Origin: Citrobacter freundii
Lineage (GTDB): Bacteria > Pseudomonadota > Gammaproteobacteria > Enterobacterales > Enterobacteriaceae
Length of the DNA: 64,000 bases
Assembly (NCBI RefSeq): GCF_011077955.1
Contig: NZ_JAALBX010000018.1
Span: 1 to 64,000, forward strand
Direction: 5' to 3'
Part shown: positions 35,739 to 46,403 of the stretch, one piece after another
How the letters are laid out: the number at the start of each line of letters is the position of its first letter
Position numbering within the stretch: position 1 is the stretch's first letter
The notes under the pieces: model-generated
What the model was told of the DNA's origin: nothing
Database searches by the model: none
Seen by the model: the letters and a program-made list of their open reading frames with translations, nothing else
Program-made: the position numbers and the translations under genes

Positions 35739-36950
35739 TCAACCAAACCAGTGGTGGAACATCAGTTTGATGTAATCAATGATTTTGCCGAAGAAATTAC
35801 CTTCTTCTATCTGCTCAAGCACCACCAGCGGGCGTTGCTCTATGGTTTTGCCGTCCAACTGGAAGTTGATCGTGCCGACAACCTGGTTTTTCGCAAGCGG
35901 GGCATGCAGTTCGCTGGTGTTCAGCACATAACTGGCTTTAAGGTCTTTCATGCGTCCGCGCGGGATAGTCAGGTAAACGTCTTTATCTACCCCAAGGGTA
36001 GCGCGGTCATTATCACCAAACCAGGCAGGCTCAGAGGCGAACTCTTTACCGGCTTTAATCGGGTTTACGGTTTCAAAGAAACGAAAGCCCCAGGTCAGCA
36101 GTTTTTTACTTTCCGCTTCACGGCCTTTAAAGGTGCGCCCGCCCATGACGGCAGAGATAAGGCGCATTTGGCCTTCAGTCGCTGACGCGACAAGGTTGTA
36201 GCCCGCTTTATCGGTATGACCGGTCTTAATGCCATCAACATTCAGGCTGTTGTCCCAAAGAAGACCGTTGCGGTTCGTCTGGCGAATGCCGTTAAAGGTA
36301 AATTCTTTTTCTTTGTAGATGGTGTATTCGTTCGGTACATCGCGAATCAATGCCTGGCCTATCAGCGCCATGTCGCGTGCGGAGCTGTACTGCCCGTCCG
36401 CATCCAGCCCGTGAACGGTCTGGAAGTGAGAATTTTTTAATCCCAGCGCGTTAACGTAGTTATTCATCAGGCCGACGAAAGCATCCTGGCTGCCCGCCAC
36501 ATAATCCGCCATCGCAACGCAAGCGTCATTACCGGATTGCAGGTTGATACCACGGATTAACTGGGAAACCGGCACCTGCATGCCAGGTTTCAGGAACATC
36601 AGCGAGGAGCCTTTAAACACCGGGTTGCCGGTGGCCCAGGCGTCGTTACCGATAGTGACCAGGTCGGTTTCTTTAAATTTCCCCGCTTTCATAGCCTGGC
36701 CGATAACGTAGCTGGTCATCATTTTGGTCAGGCTTGCAGGATCGCGACGCGCATCCGCATTCTGCTCAGCCAGCACTTTGCCAGAGTTGTAATCGATAAG
36801 AATGTAAGCTTCTGCATCGATTTGAGGGACGCCTGGGATCATTGTTTTGATATTCAGGTCGTCGGCATGTGCGGTTGAGAGTGCTGCCACAGTGAGCGCG
36901 GTGGTGAGCGCGATGCGCTTTGCGAAACGTACGGAGAGAGTGGTCTTCAT
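35739..36950 (-). CDS. dacA: DacA, D-alanyl-D-alanine carboxypeptidase (PBP5)
   Basis: Periplasmic carboxypeptidase (403 aa, E. coli length) that trims the terminal D-Ala of peptidoglycan and helps keep normal cell shape. Signal peptide with cleavage at AHA/DDLN; penicillin-binding motifs SLTK (nucleophile Ser), SGN and KTG; the C-terminal amphipathic helix [16 protein letters not shown] anchors it to the membrane. ATG at 36950; a more upstream ATG has no family support. Last gene of the shape cluster after rlpA. Confidence 0.96.
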   Translation of the reverse strand: MKTTLSVRFAKRIALTTALTVAALSTAHADDLNIKTMIPGVPQIDAEAYILIDYNSGKVLAEQNADARRDPASLTKMMTSYVIGQAMKAGKFKETDLVTIGNDAWATGNPVFKGSSLMFLKPGMQVPVSQLIRGINLQSGNDACVAMADYVAGSQDAFVGLMNNYVNALGLKNSHFQTVHGLDADGQYSSARDMALIGQALIRDVPNEYTIYKEKEFTFNGIRQTNRNGLLWDNSLNVDGIKTGHTDKAGYNLVASATEGQMRLISAVMGGRTFKGREAESKKLLTWGFRFFETVNPIKAGKEFASEPAWFGDNDRATLGVDKDVYLTIPRGRMKDLKASYVLNTSELHAPLAKNQVVGTINFQLDGKTIEQRPLVVLEQIEEGNFFGKIIDYIKLMFHHWFG

Positions 36951-37089
36951 GGTAAAACAACGACATCCGTGATGAAGTGAAAAAAAGTGCCTTACTATAG
37001 CAAATGGCAGTAGGGCTGGCATCCAACTTTGCGAGCGAGTTTGTTAGCGTTTCTTAATGCGCTAACCACGCCGCAGCCAGCCCTGCGCG

Positions 37090-38253
37090 TTACTGCGCGC
37101 CGCCGTTTGTTATGAATGACTGTAATTGCGCCTCACTGTTCAGACGTTGCTGAAGCGAGGCGGCCTGGGTTTTACTGCTAAACGGGCCTAACTGTACGCG
37201 ATAGACTGCGCCATTGGGCGTTACGCGACCCGGTACGCCAAACTGCTGGCTTAGCTTCTTCTGCCATTGCGAAGCGCGGGCGCTGTCGCTGACTGCGCCA
37301 ACCTGGACTACATAACTGCCGCTCGCCGCAGCGCCGACAGGGGCTGCACTGACGCCGCCTTGTACGGAACCAGGCGCGGTTACCGGCGCAGGGGCAGACG
37401 CAGGCGCGCTCACTGGCGCAGCCGCGGGTTGCGGCGCTGCGGCAGGCGTTGAAACCGGAGCCGCGACAGGTTCAGGGGTATCGCTTTCAATCACGCCGCT
37501 GTGAAGAGGCGTCGGCGCGCCTAAAAAGCCGCCGCTGCGAACCGGTGCGCCGGTCGAGTCTTCACTTTGCAGCGTATCGTTGCTGATAGGGCGCACATCG
37601 CCCGCAGGCTCAGACGGAGCAACCGACGAAGCGCTGCCCATGCCGGAATTGAGATCGGGGCGAGCCGGCAACGCGTAGGTCTGCTTCGCGACAGTCGTAC
37701 ATGCCATACCCGGCCCGGACAACGAACCGTCCTGCGCGACAATAATGGGGTCAACACGGACTTTAGTATTGTTAGAGGTGTTCAGACGATCGGCTGAAGC
37801 GCGTGATAGCGAGATAATTCGGTCATTGCCATACGGGCCGCGATCGTTAATTTTCACCACAATCATGCGGCCGTTCGCAAGGTTAGTGACGCGCGCATAA
37901 CTCGGTACAGGCAGCGTCGGGTGAGCGGCGGTGAGTTGCATCGGGTCGAAGGTTTCGCCCGACGCGGTCAGGTTACTGCCCGGCTCGGCATCGTAAATCG
38001 CGGCAAGCCCGGTTTGACTAAAACGTGACGGATCCTGGACGATTTTGTAACTTTTGCCGTCGCGCTCATAGTCCTGATTGACCGAAGGGTTTAGCGATTC
38101 AAATTGTGGATCAGCACCGCTGATTTCCACGACTGGCCCATTACATACGGCAGGCTTTGGCGCCGCCACCGTTTGTTGCTGCCCGTCATCATTAGAACTA
38201 CATGCCGCCAGCAATCCTGCCGCGACGCATACTCCAATCCACTGCTTACGCAT
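37090..38253 (-). CDS. rlpA: RlpA, septal-ring lytic transglycosylase lipoprotein
   Basis: Outer-membrane lipoprotein (387 aa; E. coli 362). Lipobox LLAAC near residue 18; double-psi barrel domain (about 75-175) with TASGETFDP, LTAAHPTLP and INDRGPYG; C-terminal SPOR domain (last 75 aa) that binds denuded septal glycan. Between them is an unusually long Ala/Pro/Ser-rich linker (about 255-310), which explains the extra length. Whether it cleaves glycan, as in Pseudomonas, or only binds, is uncertain. Lies between mrdB and dacA in one direction. Confidence 0.93.
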   Translation of the reverse strand: MRKQWIGVCVAAGLLAACSSNDDGQQQTVAAPKPAVCNGPVVEISGADPQFESLNPSVNQDYERDGKSYKIVQDPSRFSQTGLAAIYDAEPGSNLTASGETFDPMQLTAAHPTLPVPSYARVTNLANGRMIVVKINDRGPYGNDRIISLSRASADRLNTSNNTKVRVDPIIVAQDGSLSGPGMACTTVAKQTYALPARPDLNSGMGSASSVAPSEPAGDVRPISNDTLQSEDSTGAPVRSGGFLGAPTPLHSGVIESDTPEPVAAPVSTPAAAPQPAAAPVSAPASAPAPVTAPGSVQGGVSAAPVGAAASGSYVVQVGAVSDSARASQWQKKLSQQFGVPGRVTPNGAVYRVQLGPFSSKTQAASLQQRLNSEAQLQSFITNGGAQ

Positions 38254-38263
38254 TGCGTTCCCC

Positions 38264-39376
38264 TTATACGCTTTTAGACAGCATTTTTCGGTGGGTATGT
38301 ATCGACATTATGATACCAAACCCGGCCATCAGTACGATCAGGGCCGAGCCCCCATAACTCACCAGAGGAAGCGGCACCCCCACAACGGGCAAAATACCAC
38401 TTACCATACCAATATTCACAAAGACATAGACAAATAAAATCAGTATCAAACCGCCCGCCATAACCCGGCCAAAGGTGGTTTGCGCCCGCGCCGCTATCCA
38501 AAGCCCGCGAATGATCAGCAGAATATAAAGCCCGAGCAGGATCAATACGCCGATTAAGCCTAGCTCTTCGGCAAGCACGGCGAAGATAAAGTCGGTGTGG
38601 CGTTCAGGCAGAAACTCCAGTTGAGACTGCGTACCATGCAGCCAGCCTTTACCGCGCAAGCCGCCTGAGCCGATGGCAATTTTAGACTGAATAATATGAT
38701 AGCCCGCGCCGAGCGGATCGGATTCCGGATCGAGCAACATCATGACACGTTGACGTTGGTACTCGTGCATCAGGAAGAACCACATGATCGGGATAAACGC
38801 CGCCACCAGCAGAACCGCTATCAGAATAAGCCGCCAGCTTAGGCCCGATAAAAACAGGACGAACAAGCCAGAAAGCGCCACCAGAATCGAGGTGCCGAGG
38901 TCAGGCTGAGCCGCGACTAACAGTGTAGGCATAAAGATGAGTACCAGCGCGATACCGGTATTCTTCAGGCTGGGCGGGCAGACGTCGCGGTTAATGAAGC
39001 GCGCGACCATGAGCGGCACCGCGATTTTGGCGATTTCCGAGGGCTGGAAACGCACTACTCCCAAATCCAGCCAGCGCTGCGCCCCTTTGGAAATCGCGCC
39101 GAAGGCATCCACCGCCACCAGCAAAATAATACACACGATATAAAGATAGGGCGCCCATCCTTCGTAAACCCGCGGCGGGATTTGCGCCATGACAATCATT
39201 ACCACCAGTCCCATCAGGATCTGACCGATTTTACGTTCGGTCATATCGAGGTCCTGGCCGCTGGCGCTCCAGATAACCAGCGCGCTGTAAGTTAACAACG
39301 CCAGAATGATCAACATAAACGTTGGGTCGAGATGGATTTTATCCCATATCGTTTTTTTATTCGGATTATCAGTCAT
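38264..39376 (-). CDS. mrdB: RodA (MrdB), SEDS peptidoglycan polymerase
   Basis: Multispanning SEDS-family glycosyltransferase (370 aa, E. coli length) that polymerises glycan strands in the elongasome together with PBP2. About ten hydrophobic segments; motifs [14 protein letters not shown] and [22 protein letters not shown]-type loop are present (the latter with the conserved acidic residue). Its start overlaps the mrdA stop by one base; rlpA follows after 10 bases, so the three are one operon. Confidence 0.96.
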   Translation of the reverse strand: MTDNPNKKTIWDKIHLDPTFMLIILALLTYSALVIWSASGQDLDMTERKIGQILMGLVVMIVMAQIPPRVYEGWAPYLYIVCIILLVAVDAFGAISKGAQRWLDLGVVRFQPSEIAKIAVPLMVARFINRDVCPPSLKNTGIALVLIFMPTLLVAAQPDLGTSILVALSGLFVLFLSGLSWRLILIAVLLVAAFIPIMWFFLMHEYQRQRVMMLLDPESDPLGAGYHIIQSKIAIGSGGLRGKGWLHGTQSQLEFLPERHTDFIFAVLAEELGLIGVLILLGLYILLIIRGLWIAARAQTTFGRVMAGGLILILFVYVFVNIGMVSGILPVVGVPLPLVSYGGSALIVLMAGFGIIMSIHTHRKMLSKSV

Positions 39377-41274
39377 TAGTCCTCCGCGGCGGCGGCGGCC
39401 GGATTTTCAGCGGGCAGCTCGGTGTTATTATCGCCAAGCATAATATGGTCAAGTATCTGGCGCATGATGGTGCCAACGGCCGGACCAGCGCCGCCGTTTT
39501 CCAGAATCATCGCAACCGCGACCTGCGGATTGTCATAAGGGGCAAACGCGGTCATCAGTTTATGGTCGCGCAGGCGTTCAGCAATGCGGTGCGCGTTATA
39601 GGTTTCATTCGCTTTAAGACCAAAGACCTGCGCGGTACCGGATTTGGCAGCGATTTTATACGGCGCGCCAGCAAAGTATTTATGCCCGGTGCCGTTTGCG
39701 CGGTTGGCAACGCCATACATCCCGTCTTTGGCGATTTCCCAGTAACCGGAGTGAATGTCGCCAACAGGCGGTTGTTCCGGCTGAACCCAGGGCTGCTGTT
39801 TACCGTTAATGGTGGTGCTCATCAACAGATGCGGCACTTTGACGATGCCGTCGTTAATGAGGATCATCATCGCTTTGTTCATTTGCATCGGCGTAGAGGT
39901 CCAGTAACCCTGCCCAATCCCGACCGGGATGGTGTCCCCCTGATACCAGGGTTTCTTAAAGCGTTTCAGCTTCCATTCGCGGGTCGGCATGTTGCCGGAG
40001 CGCTCTTCAGCAAGGTCGATGCCGGTATAGTGACCATAACCGAATTTGCCCATCCATTCGGCGAGTCGGTCAATGCCCATGTCATAAGCAACCTGATAGA
40101 AGAAGGTATCTGCGGATTCTTCCAGCGATTTGGTGATATTCAGGCGACCGTGGCCCCACTTTTTCCAGTCGCGATAGCGTTTTTCAGAGCCGGGTAATTG
40201 CCACCAGCCGGGGTCAAACAGGGTGGTATTACGGGTTATCACGCCGGAACTGAGCGCCGAGACGGCCACATACGGTTTGACCGTGGATGCAGGCGGGTAA
40301 ATCCCCTGGGTCGCGCGGTTGACGAGTGGCGTATTAGGGTCATTAAGCAGCGCTGCGTAATCTTTGCTGGAGATGCCATCAACAAACAAGTTAGGGTTAT
40401 AACTCGGCATGGAAACCATCGCCAGCACGCCGCCGGTGCGCGGGTCGGTGACCACAACGGCGGCACGGCTACCCTGGAGCAGGGTTTCAATATACCCCTG
40501 TAATTGCAAATCAATAGTCAGATGGATATCGTGCCCGGCCTGTGGCGGCACTTCTTTTAACTGGCGGATAACCCGGCCACGGTTGTTCACTTCGACTTCT
40601 TCATAGCCAGTCTGACCATGCAGCACGTCTTCGTAGAAGCGCTCGATACCCAGTTTGCCGATATCGTGAGTCGCAGCGTAATTGGCGAGTTTGCCGTCTT
40701 TATCGAGCCGCTCAACGTCTTTATCGTTAATTTTCGACACGTAGCCAATGACGTGGGTCAGGGCCGAACCATAAGGGTAGAAGCGGCGCTTATAGCCTTT
40801 TACTTCCACGCCAGGAAAACGGTACTGGTTAACCGCGAAACGCGCCACTTGCACTTCGGTAAGATTGGTTTTAACCGGAATCGAGGTAAAGCGATGGGAG
40901 CGAGAGCGCTCTTTTTTAAATCCCGCAATGTCATCATCGGTCAAATCGACCACCGAACGCAGCGCTTCGAGCGTTTGCTGAACGTCATCGACTTTCTCCG
41001 GCATCATTTCAATCTGATAGATGGTACGGTTAAGCGCCAGGGGAATGCCGTTGCGATCGTAAATAATGCCGCGGCTCGGCGGGATGGGCACAAGCTTAAT
41101 GCGGTTTTCGTTGGAACGCGTCTGATAGTCAGTGAAACGCAGGATCTGTAAATTATAGAGATTCGCAATCAGTATGCCGGTCAGCAATACGATCACTAAA
41201 AAAGCGACCAGTGCCCGACGCACAAAAAGGGCGGACTCAGCCGTATAGTCGCGAAAAGAATTCTGTAATTTCAT
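39376..41274 (-). CDS. mrdA: PBP2 (MrdA), elongasome transpeptidase
   Basis: Inner-membrane bitopic transpeptidase (632 aa; E. coli 633) required for rod shape, partner of RodA. One N-terminal membrane anchor (about 22-42), a pedestal domain, and a transpeptidase domain with STVK (nucleophile Ser), SAD (SxN-type) and KSGTAQ motifs. ATG at 41274 begins [13 protein letters not shown] as in E. coli. Follows rlmH after 26 bases and overlaps mrdB by one base. Confidence 0.97.
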   Translation of the reverse strand: MKLQNSFRDYTAESALFVRRALVAFLVIVLLTGILIANLYNLQILRFTDYQTRSNENRIKLVPIPPSRGIIYDRNGIPLALNRTIYQIEMMPEKVDDVQQTLEALRSVVDLTDDDIAGFKKERSRSHRFTSIPVKTNLTEVQVARFAVNQYRFPGVEVKGYKRRFYPYGSALTHVIGYVSKINDKDVERLDKDGKLANYAATHDIGKLGIERFYEDVLHGQTGYEEVEVNNRGRVIRQLKEVPPQAGHDIHLTIDLQLQGYIETLLQGSRAAVVVTDPRTGGVLAMVSMPSYNPNLFVDGISSKDYAALLNDPNTPLVNRATQGIYPPASTVKPYVAVSALSSGVITRNTTLFDPGWWQLPGSEKRYRDWKKWGHGRLNITKSLEESADTFFYQVAYDMGIDRLAEWMGKFGYGHYTGIDLAEERSGNMPTREWKLKRFKKPWYQGDTIPVGIGQGYWTSTPMQMNKAMMILINDGIVKVPHLLMSTTINGKQQPWVQPEQPPVGDIHSGYWEIAKDGMYGVANRANGTGHKYFAGAPYKIAAKSGTAQVFGLKANETYNAHRIAERLRDHKLMTAFAPYDNPQVAVAMILENGGAGPAVGTIMRQILDHIMLGDNNTELPAENPAAAAAED

Positions 41275-41300
41275 CCGCTGCTTATTCTACCTGGTAGCGC

Positions 41301-41768
41301 TTATTCACGATGGTAAGGGTGGTTGGTGGTAATGCTCCACGCCCGATAAAGGCTTTCTGCGACGAGGACGCGTACCAGCGGGTGCGGTAGGGTCAGCGCA
41401 GAGAGCGACCAGCTTTGCTCGGCAGCGGCTTTGCAGGCGGGCGATAACCCTTCCGGACCACCAATCAACAGGCTGACATCGCGGCCATCAAGCTTCCAGC
41501 GTTCAAGCTCGCCGGCAAGCTGCGGGGTATCCCACGGGCGGCCTGGGATATCAAGCGTAACAATACGATTCTTACCTGCTGCGGCCAGCATCAATTCACC
41601 TTCTTTATCAAGGATACGTTTGATGTCGGCGTTTTTGCCCCGCTTCCCGGCCGGGATCTCGATTAACTCGAACGGCATATCTTTTGGAAAGCGGCGCAGA
41701 TACTCGGTAAACCCGGTTTGCACCCAGTCAGGCATTTTGGTGCCAACGGCGACCAGTTGCAGTTTCAC
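41301..41768 (-). CDS. rlmH: RlmH, 23S rRNA pseudouridine-1915 N3-methyltransferase
   Basis: SPOUT-class methyltransferase (155 aa, E. coli length) acting on the helix-69 pseudouridine of assembled 70S ribosomes. The C-terminal knot is recognisable in [15 protein letters not shown] and [21 protein letters not shown]. Separated by 3 bases from rsfS upstream and 26 from mrdA downstream, in the operon rsfS-rlmH-mrdA-mrdB-rlpA. Confidence 0.96.
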   Translation of the reverse strand: MKLQLVAVGTKMPDWVQTGFTEYLRRFPKDMPFELIEIPAGKRGKNADIKRILDKEGELMLAAAGKNRIVTLDIPGRPWDTPQLAGELERWKLDGRDVSLLIGGPEGLSPACKAAAEQSWSLSALTLPHPLVRVLVAESLYRAWSITTNHPYHRE

Positions 41769-41771
41769 GCC

Positions 41772-42089
41772 TTAGCTCCAGAGTTTTTCGAGTTCGTACA
41801 GACGACGGCTCTCTTCCTGCATGACATGTACAATCACATCACCCAGATCGACAACAATCCAGTCCGCCGCGCTCTGGCCTTCTACGCCGAGCGGCATTAA
41901 GCCTGCGTGGCGAGATTCGCTCAGTACATGGTCGGCAATGGACATCACGTGGCGAGTTGAGGTGCCGGTGCAAATGATCATGCAATCTGTGATGCTGGAT
42001 TTGCCTTGAACATCAATGGCGACAATATCCTGACCTTTCAGATCGTCGATTTTATCGATAACGAAATCCTGGAGTGCTTTACCCTGCAA
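41772..42089 (-). CDS. rsfS: RsfS, ribosomal silencing factor
   Basis: Binds ribosomal protein L14 and blocks subunit joining when nutrients are short (105 aa, E. coli length). Conserved [23 protein letters not shown] and [22 protein letters not shown] start at 42089 is chosen because AGGGGGA lies 4 bases upstream and [17 protein letters not shown] then matches E. coli exactly; the in-frame ATG at 42146 would add 19 basic residues not found in the family. First gene of the rlmH-mrdAB cluster. Confidence 0.93.
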   Translation of the reverse strand: MQGKALQDFVIDKIDDLKGQDIVAIDVQGKSSITDCMIICTGTSTRHVMSIADHVLSESRHAGLMPLGVEGQSAADWIVVDLGDVIVHVMQEESRRLYELEKLWS

Positions 42090-42352
42090 GTGTTCCCCCT
42101 GGGAATGTGAATACTGTTGATGCCGCCGCGCGTGCATCAAACTCAATGAAGATAACAGCGGCGGAATGCATTTTCCGGGCCTGCTGTATAAAGTGGGCTA
42201 TCATCCCACCGCTGGCATGAGTTTGCATCGCCATTTTTGTAAAACAATTTTTGAAAATGACCGACGGCGGGAGAAAGTCTGGCAGCGGAGGATATCAGCC
42301 TTATAAGTAGTGTCAATAACTGCTACACCCTTAATGTGCCGCCAGAATCAAA

Positions 42353-42973
42353 TCAAAGAACTTCACCCGGTGACCAAACCGCCGGCGCGCGATTGTTGAG
42401 CGTGCGCAGCGTAACGAAATTGTGCTGTAGTTCGACCATACTCCAGCTGCCTTGTTCAATCATAAAATGCCACAACGACGGCGGCGGCATTCCCATTAAT
42501 GTAGCGATGAGCAGGCTTAACACCCCCTGGTGGCTGACAATCAAAATGTTTTCCTGCTCCATAGCGCGTAAGTGTTCCGCAAGCGACAGCACGCGTTGCG
42601 AAAAGCGCTGAAACCCCTCGCCGTTGGTCGGCACGGTATTCTGCCAGTCCTGACACCAGGCCTGATAGGTTTCGGCGTCTTCACGCTGGAGATCGCGATG
42701 ATGACGCATCTCCCAGTCGCCAAAATGCATTTCATTGAGCAGCGGATTGATTTCTATATCCAGGTTCCGGCCTTCAAGCAGTAAATGCGCGGTGTGCTGG
42801 GCACGACCAAGTGCGCTGCACAGGGCGCGATCGAATGGCACGGCCTGCAACAATTGGCCGACTTGAGAAGCCTGAATGATGCCTTGCCCGGTAAGGGCGG
42901 TTTCGCTGTGTCCGCTGTATAGCCCGGCGACGTTCGCTTCGGTTTGACCATGTCTTACCAGCCAGAGTTTCAT
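42353..42973 (-). CDS. cobC: CobC, alpha-ribazole phosphatase
   Basis: Histidine phosphatase (206 aa; Salmonella CobC about 202) that removes the 5'-phosphate of alpha-ribazole-P late in cobalamin assembly. Phosphohistidine motif LVRHGQTEAN at the N-terminus, LCSALGRAQHTA, and the second catalytic His in LIVSHQGVLS. ATG at 42973 has AAGGAG upstream. Divergent from cobD, as in Salmonella. The 260-bp gap to rsfS contains no gene. Confidence 0.92.
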   Translation of the reverse strand: MKLWLVRHGQTEANVAGLYSGHSETALTGQGIIQASQVGQLLQAVPFDRALCSALGRAQHTAHLLLEGRNLDIEINPLLNEMHFGDWEMRHHRDLQREDAETYQAWCQDWQNTVPTNGEGFQRFSQRVLSLAEHLRAMEQENILIVSHQGVLSLLIATLMGMPPPSLWHFMIEQGSWSMVELQHNFVTLRTLNNRAPAVWSPGEVL

Positions 42974-43070
42974 GCTTTTCTCCTTCCGTCACAGGGTAGT
43001 GAGTTTATCATCTGTCGCCGTCGGGTGCAGGGTTTGGGGTAAGATGATCTTTTACATTGACGGAGGTGAC

Positions 43071-44156
43071 ATGTTTACCAGCCACCATGGCGGCAATATT
43101 CGTGAAGCGGCAGCGCTTGCGGGGGTTAACCCGGAACAACTGATTGATTTTAGTGCCAACATCAATCCGCTGGGTATGCCTGCCACGCTTCGGCGTGCGA
43201 TCAACGATAATCTTGATGTCGCAGAACGTTATCCGGATCCTGATTATCTGGCGCTGCATCAGGCGCTGGCGAAGCATCATCGTCTGCCTCAGGCGTGGAT
43301 GATGGCGGGTAATGGCGAAACGGAACTTATCTTCCAGTTACTGATGGCCCTCGCGCCGCGACGGACGCTGTTATTAACCCCTGGATTCGCCGAATATCGC
43401 CGTGCCCTAACGCGCGTGGGCAGCCAGATAACTGAGTTTGCATTAACGCAAGCGAACGGATGGCAGCCAGATGAGCGCTTGCTTACGGCGCTGACGCCCG
43501 ATCTCGATTGCCTGATCCTCTGCACGCCGAATAATCCCACCGGATTAATGCCGGATCATCAACTGTTGCAGGCGATTATCTCCCGCTGCGGCGAGCATAA
43601 TATTACGCTTGTGCTTGATGAGGCATTTATTGATTTTCTGCCGGATTCAACCGGGTGCACGGACGCCCTTGCCGCTAATCCGCATGTGTGGATTTTACGT
43701 TCCCTCACCAAGTTTTATGCCATTCCCGGTCTGCGTCTGGGATACGTAATCAGTAGCGATACTGAACGTGTGGCGCTGTTACGCGCCCGGCGCGAACCCT
43801 GGACGATAAACACATTTGCCGCTCTGGCCGGGGAAATCATTCTTGAGGATAAAGCGTATCAGGAAGCGACGCACCAGTGGCTCCAGCGTGAGCGACCAGC
43901 TTTGTTCCAGGCGCTTAACGCGTTTTCAACGATAACTGTCTGGGACGGTCAGGCAAATTATCTGTTTTTCCGGTATGACGGTGGCGAGGATCTACAGGCG
44001 CGTTTGCTGGAACAGCACATTTTGATTCGTTCTTGCGCCAACTATCCGGGGCTTGATAAGCGTTATTTTCGTGTGGCGGTAAAAAGTAAAGCAGATAACG
44101 AGGCGCTTATCAGCGCATTGAACAGCATCAGCGACGGTACAAGCCGTGGCGGATGA
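43071..44156 (+). CDS. cobD: CobD, L-threonine-O-3-phosphate decarboxylase
   Basis: PLP enzyme (361 aa; Salmonella 364) that makes (R)-1-amino-2-propanol phosphate for the nucleotide loop of cobalamin. Conserved [52 protein letters not shown] and the PLP lysine in [19 protein letters not shown] at 43071 sits 5 bases after GGAGG; the 33 codons upstream in frame are not conserved. Its 3' end overlaps the end of nadD on the other strand by 29 bp, an unusual tail-to-tail coding overlap. Suggests the strain can make or salvage B12. Confidence 0.94.
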   Translation: MFTSHHGGNIREAAALAGVNPEQLIDFSANINPLGMPATLRRAINDNLDVAERYPDPDYLALHQALAKHHRLPQAWMMAGNGETELIFQLLMALAPRRTLLLTPGFAEYRRALTRVGSQITEFALTQANGWQPDERLLTALTPDLDCLILCTPNNPTGLMPDHQLLQAIISRCGEHNITLVLDEAFIDFLPDSTGCTDALAANPHVWILRSLTKFYAIPGLRLGYVISSDTERVALLRARREPWTINTFAALAGEIILEDKAYQEATHQWLQRERPALFQALNAFSTITVWDGQANYLFFRYDGGEDLQARLLEQHILIRSCANYPGLDKRYFRVAVKSKADNEALISALNSISDGTSRGG

Positions 44157-44775
44157 TGTAATCCATCACTGGCGCAGGCAGCAGATCGTCGCAGGGTTGC
44201 CCCTGATGCAGGCGCTGGCGGATAGCGGTTGCGGAGACAGGCAGCAGCGGCGTATCGGCGAGGAATATCTTCCCGGCGGGCAGGGTGTGTAGTTCGGCGA
44301 TATCGGTTGCCAAATGCTGTTCCAGCCAGCGTTGCTGTTGGGTGTCGGGCATGGTTAATGAATAGCCCGGGCGACGCGTCACCAACAAATGACAGCAGGT
44401 CAGAATGTCGGCATAGCGATGCCAGCTTTGAAAGGACAACAACGAATCCTGGCCGATAATAAACCCGAGCGGCTGCGCGCCACCCTGTTCCTTACGCAGC
44501 GCCTCGACGGTGTCTACCGTAAAGGAAGGTTTTGCGCGTTGCAGCTCCCGGTCATCAAGCTCGAAAAGGGGATTCCCCTGAATCGCCGCTTCTATCATTG
44601 CCTTGCGTTGGGAACTGCTGGCTTCGGGCTGCGGCCTGTGCGGCGGAACATTATTAGGCATGATCACGACTTTCGTCAGCCCGATCTGCTGCGCTATTGC
44701 TTCCACCGGTTTGATATGCCCATAGTGAATGGGATCGAAAGTTCCCCCATACCAGGCCTTCAGGGTCTTAGCCAT
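44128..44775 (-). CDS. nadD: NadD, nicotinate-mononucleotide adenylyltransferase
   Basis: Essential NAD-synthesis enzyme (215 aa; E. coli 213) forming deamido-NAD from NaMN and ATP. Nucleotidyltransferase signatures: [11 protein letters not shown] near the N-terminus, [10 protein letters not shown], and the C-terminal ISxTxxR-type segment [16 protein letters not shown] at 44775 is chosen by family length; the longer frame runs into holA. Overlaps holA by 8 bases (coupled) and cobD by 29 bp on the opposite strand. Confidence 0.95.
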   Translation of the reverse strand: MAKTLKAWYGGTFDPIHYGHIKPVEAIAQQIGLTKVVIMPNNVPPHRPQPEASSSQRKAMIEAAIQGNPLFELDDRELQRAKPSFTVDTVEALRKEQGGAQPLGFIIGQDSLLSFQSWHRYADILTCCHLLVTRRPGYSLTMPDTQQQRWLEQHLATDIAELHTLPAGKIFLADTPLLPVSATAIRQRLHQGQPCDDLLPAPVMDYIIRHGLYRR

Positions 44776-45799
44776 GGATGAATACATCCGGTAAGGCTTT
44801 ATGGCACAACAGCAGCGATAAGCCTTCCAGCTCCTGCCATATCGACTGGCCATAATCCTGCTTGAGGGTTAATTCTATCTGGCTTAACAGGCTAACGGCC
44901 TGACGCAGTTGATCTTCGCTAAGCCGATTGAGCGCATCGGTCAGCAACGTCCGGCGGTTTTGCCAGACGCGGTGTTGATCAAACAAGGTGCGCAGCGGCG
45001 TGTGGCTGGACTGGCGTTTCAGTGTCACCATTAACAGCAACTCTCGCTGAACGGTCCGCAGCAGGATAACCGGTTCGCTGCCTTCAAGGCGCAGCTGTTG
45101 CAGAATATGCAGCGCCCGTTTGCTTTTGCCGGCAAGCAGAGTATCTACCCAATGGAACGGGGTGAAATGCGCCGCATCGTTGACCGCTTGCTCGACGCGA
45201 GGAAGCGTCAGTTTGCCGTCAGGCCACAACAATGCCAGCCGATCCAGCGCCTGCGCCAGTGCGAGCAGGTTGCCTTCATAGCAATAACACAGCAGTTGGC
45301 AGGCGGCGTCATCAAGCGTGAGTTGACGGTTTTTCGCGCGATTCATCACCCAGCGGGGCAGTTGGGCTTGCTCCGGCGTCTGGCAATTAACCATCACGGC
45401 ACGGCTAGACAGTGACGTACACCAGGCGGCGTTTTCCTGAGCTTTAGTCAGTTTTACCGCCCGCACGACCAGCATTAAATCATCGTGCAATAGAGCCACC
45501 AGTTCAGACAATTTGTCATTCATTGCGGCGTTGGGACCATTCTCAGGGAGAATGAGCAGCAGCGTCTGGCGGCTTGCGAACAGGCTTAATGCACGGGTTA
45601 TCGAGAAGAGCTCTTCCCAGTCGGTTTGCGCATCAATCTGGCGGGTATGATGTTCGTCGAAACCCTGTTCTTGCGCTGCCTGACGAATAGCGTCCTGGCT
45701 TTCTTGCAATAACAGCGGATCGTTTCCGGTAAGCAGATACGCCGCGCGCAGCCCTTCTTTGAGCTGCGCGCGGAGTTGTTCAGGCCAAACTCTGACCAT
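44768..45799 (-). CDS. holA: HolA, DNA polymerase III delta subunit
   Basis: Clamp-loader subunit (343 aa, E. coli length) that opens the beta sliding clamp. N-terminal clamp-binding region [24 protein letters not shown]+-like middle ([21 protein letters not shown]), and C-terminal collar ([19 protein letters not shown]). Its ATG shares one base with the lptE stop (TAATG), so translation is coupled. Part of leuS-lptE-holA-nadD. Confidence 0.96.
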   Translation of the reverse strand: MVRVWPEQLRAQLKEGLRAAYLLTGNDPLLLQESQDAIRQAAQEQGFDEHHTRQIDAQTDWEELFSITRALSLFASRQTLLLILPENGPNAAMNDKLSELVALLHDDLMLVVRAVKLTKAQENAAWCTSLSSRAVMVNCQTPEQAQLPRWVMNRAKNRQLTLDDAACQLLCYCYEGNLLALAQALDRLALLWPDGKLTLPRVEQAVNDAAHFTPFHWVDTLLAGKSKRALHILQQLRLEGSEPVILLRTVQRELLLMVTLKRQSSHTPLRTLFDQHRVWQNRRTLLTDALNRLSEDQLRQAVSLLSQIELTLKQDYGQSIWQELEGLSLLLCHKALPDVFIHG

Positions 45800-46389
45800 T
45801 ACGGAGCGGAGAGCGTTGTGGAAACACGGCCCGACGACGGAGTCGTGCTGCTTTGCGACGTGGCTGAGGATTCAGTTTTGCTCGCTTCTAAATCTTTCAC
45901 CTGCACTGACAGCAACTTACGGATCAGTTGCTCCGCCGCGCGGTCATACATTTCCTGGATAATGATGTCCTGCTCGGCATCTTTCGCCAGCGCCGTCAGC
46001 GGGTTATCAAAGAAGGAACGGAACACCTTGGTGCTGATTGGGTAAATATCGTGGCCCGGGATCAGTACTGTGGCATTAACCGTCATGATCAATTGATATT
46101 CCGCCGTACGACCATCCTGGAACACTGACGCCGTATCCTGGGTGATAGCCACAGTGCCAAGTCGCAAGGAAGGAATATCTTTGCGTACTTTGCTCGGTTC
46201 AACAATCTCCACGCCGTTAAGGCGCAACTGTTTGCGAACGGCACGGCTTAATGGTCCGTACGGGTCACCTGAATCCAGGATCAGCGTCTGCATTTGTTGC
46301 GGCACTTGCGTGGTACTGCGTAAGTGCCAGCCACATCCGGCGGTAACCAGTACCGCCAGGCTCACTATCAGAGTGACAAAATATCGCAC
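45799..46389 (-). CDS. lptE: LptE, LPS-assembly lipoprotein
   Basis: Outer-membrane lipoprotein (196 aa; E. coli 193) that plugs LptD and assists insertion of lipopolysaccharide. Signal peptide II with lipobox VTAGC followed by [11 protein letters not shown], as in E. coli. The C-terminal 25 residues are Ser/Thr-rich and probably disordered. Starts 14 bases after leuS and overlaps holA by one base. Confidence 0.95.
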   Translation of the reverse strand: MRYFVTLIVSLAVLVTAGCGWHLRSTTQVPQQMQTLILDSGDPYGPLSRAVRKQLRLNGVEIVEPSKVRKDIPSLRLGTVAITQDTASVFQDGRTAEYQLIMTVNATVLIPGHDIYPISTKVFRSFFDNPLTALAKDAEQDIIIQEMYDRAAEQLIRKLLSVQVKDLEASKTESSATSQSSTTPSSGRVSTTLSAP

Positions 46390-46403
46390 GCTTCCTCCTG
46401 TGC

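Noticed and set aside
39322-40197. Long + strand frame opposite mrdA
   Set aside because: Exact antisense shadow of a well-supported essential gene; composition is typical of a GC-driven mirror frame.
43008-43070. Cobalamin riboswitch before cobC/cobD
   Set aside because: The divergent gap is only 97 bp, too short for the aptamer, and no B12-box-like segment was recognised.
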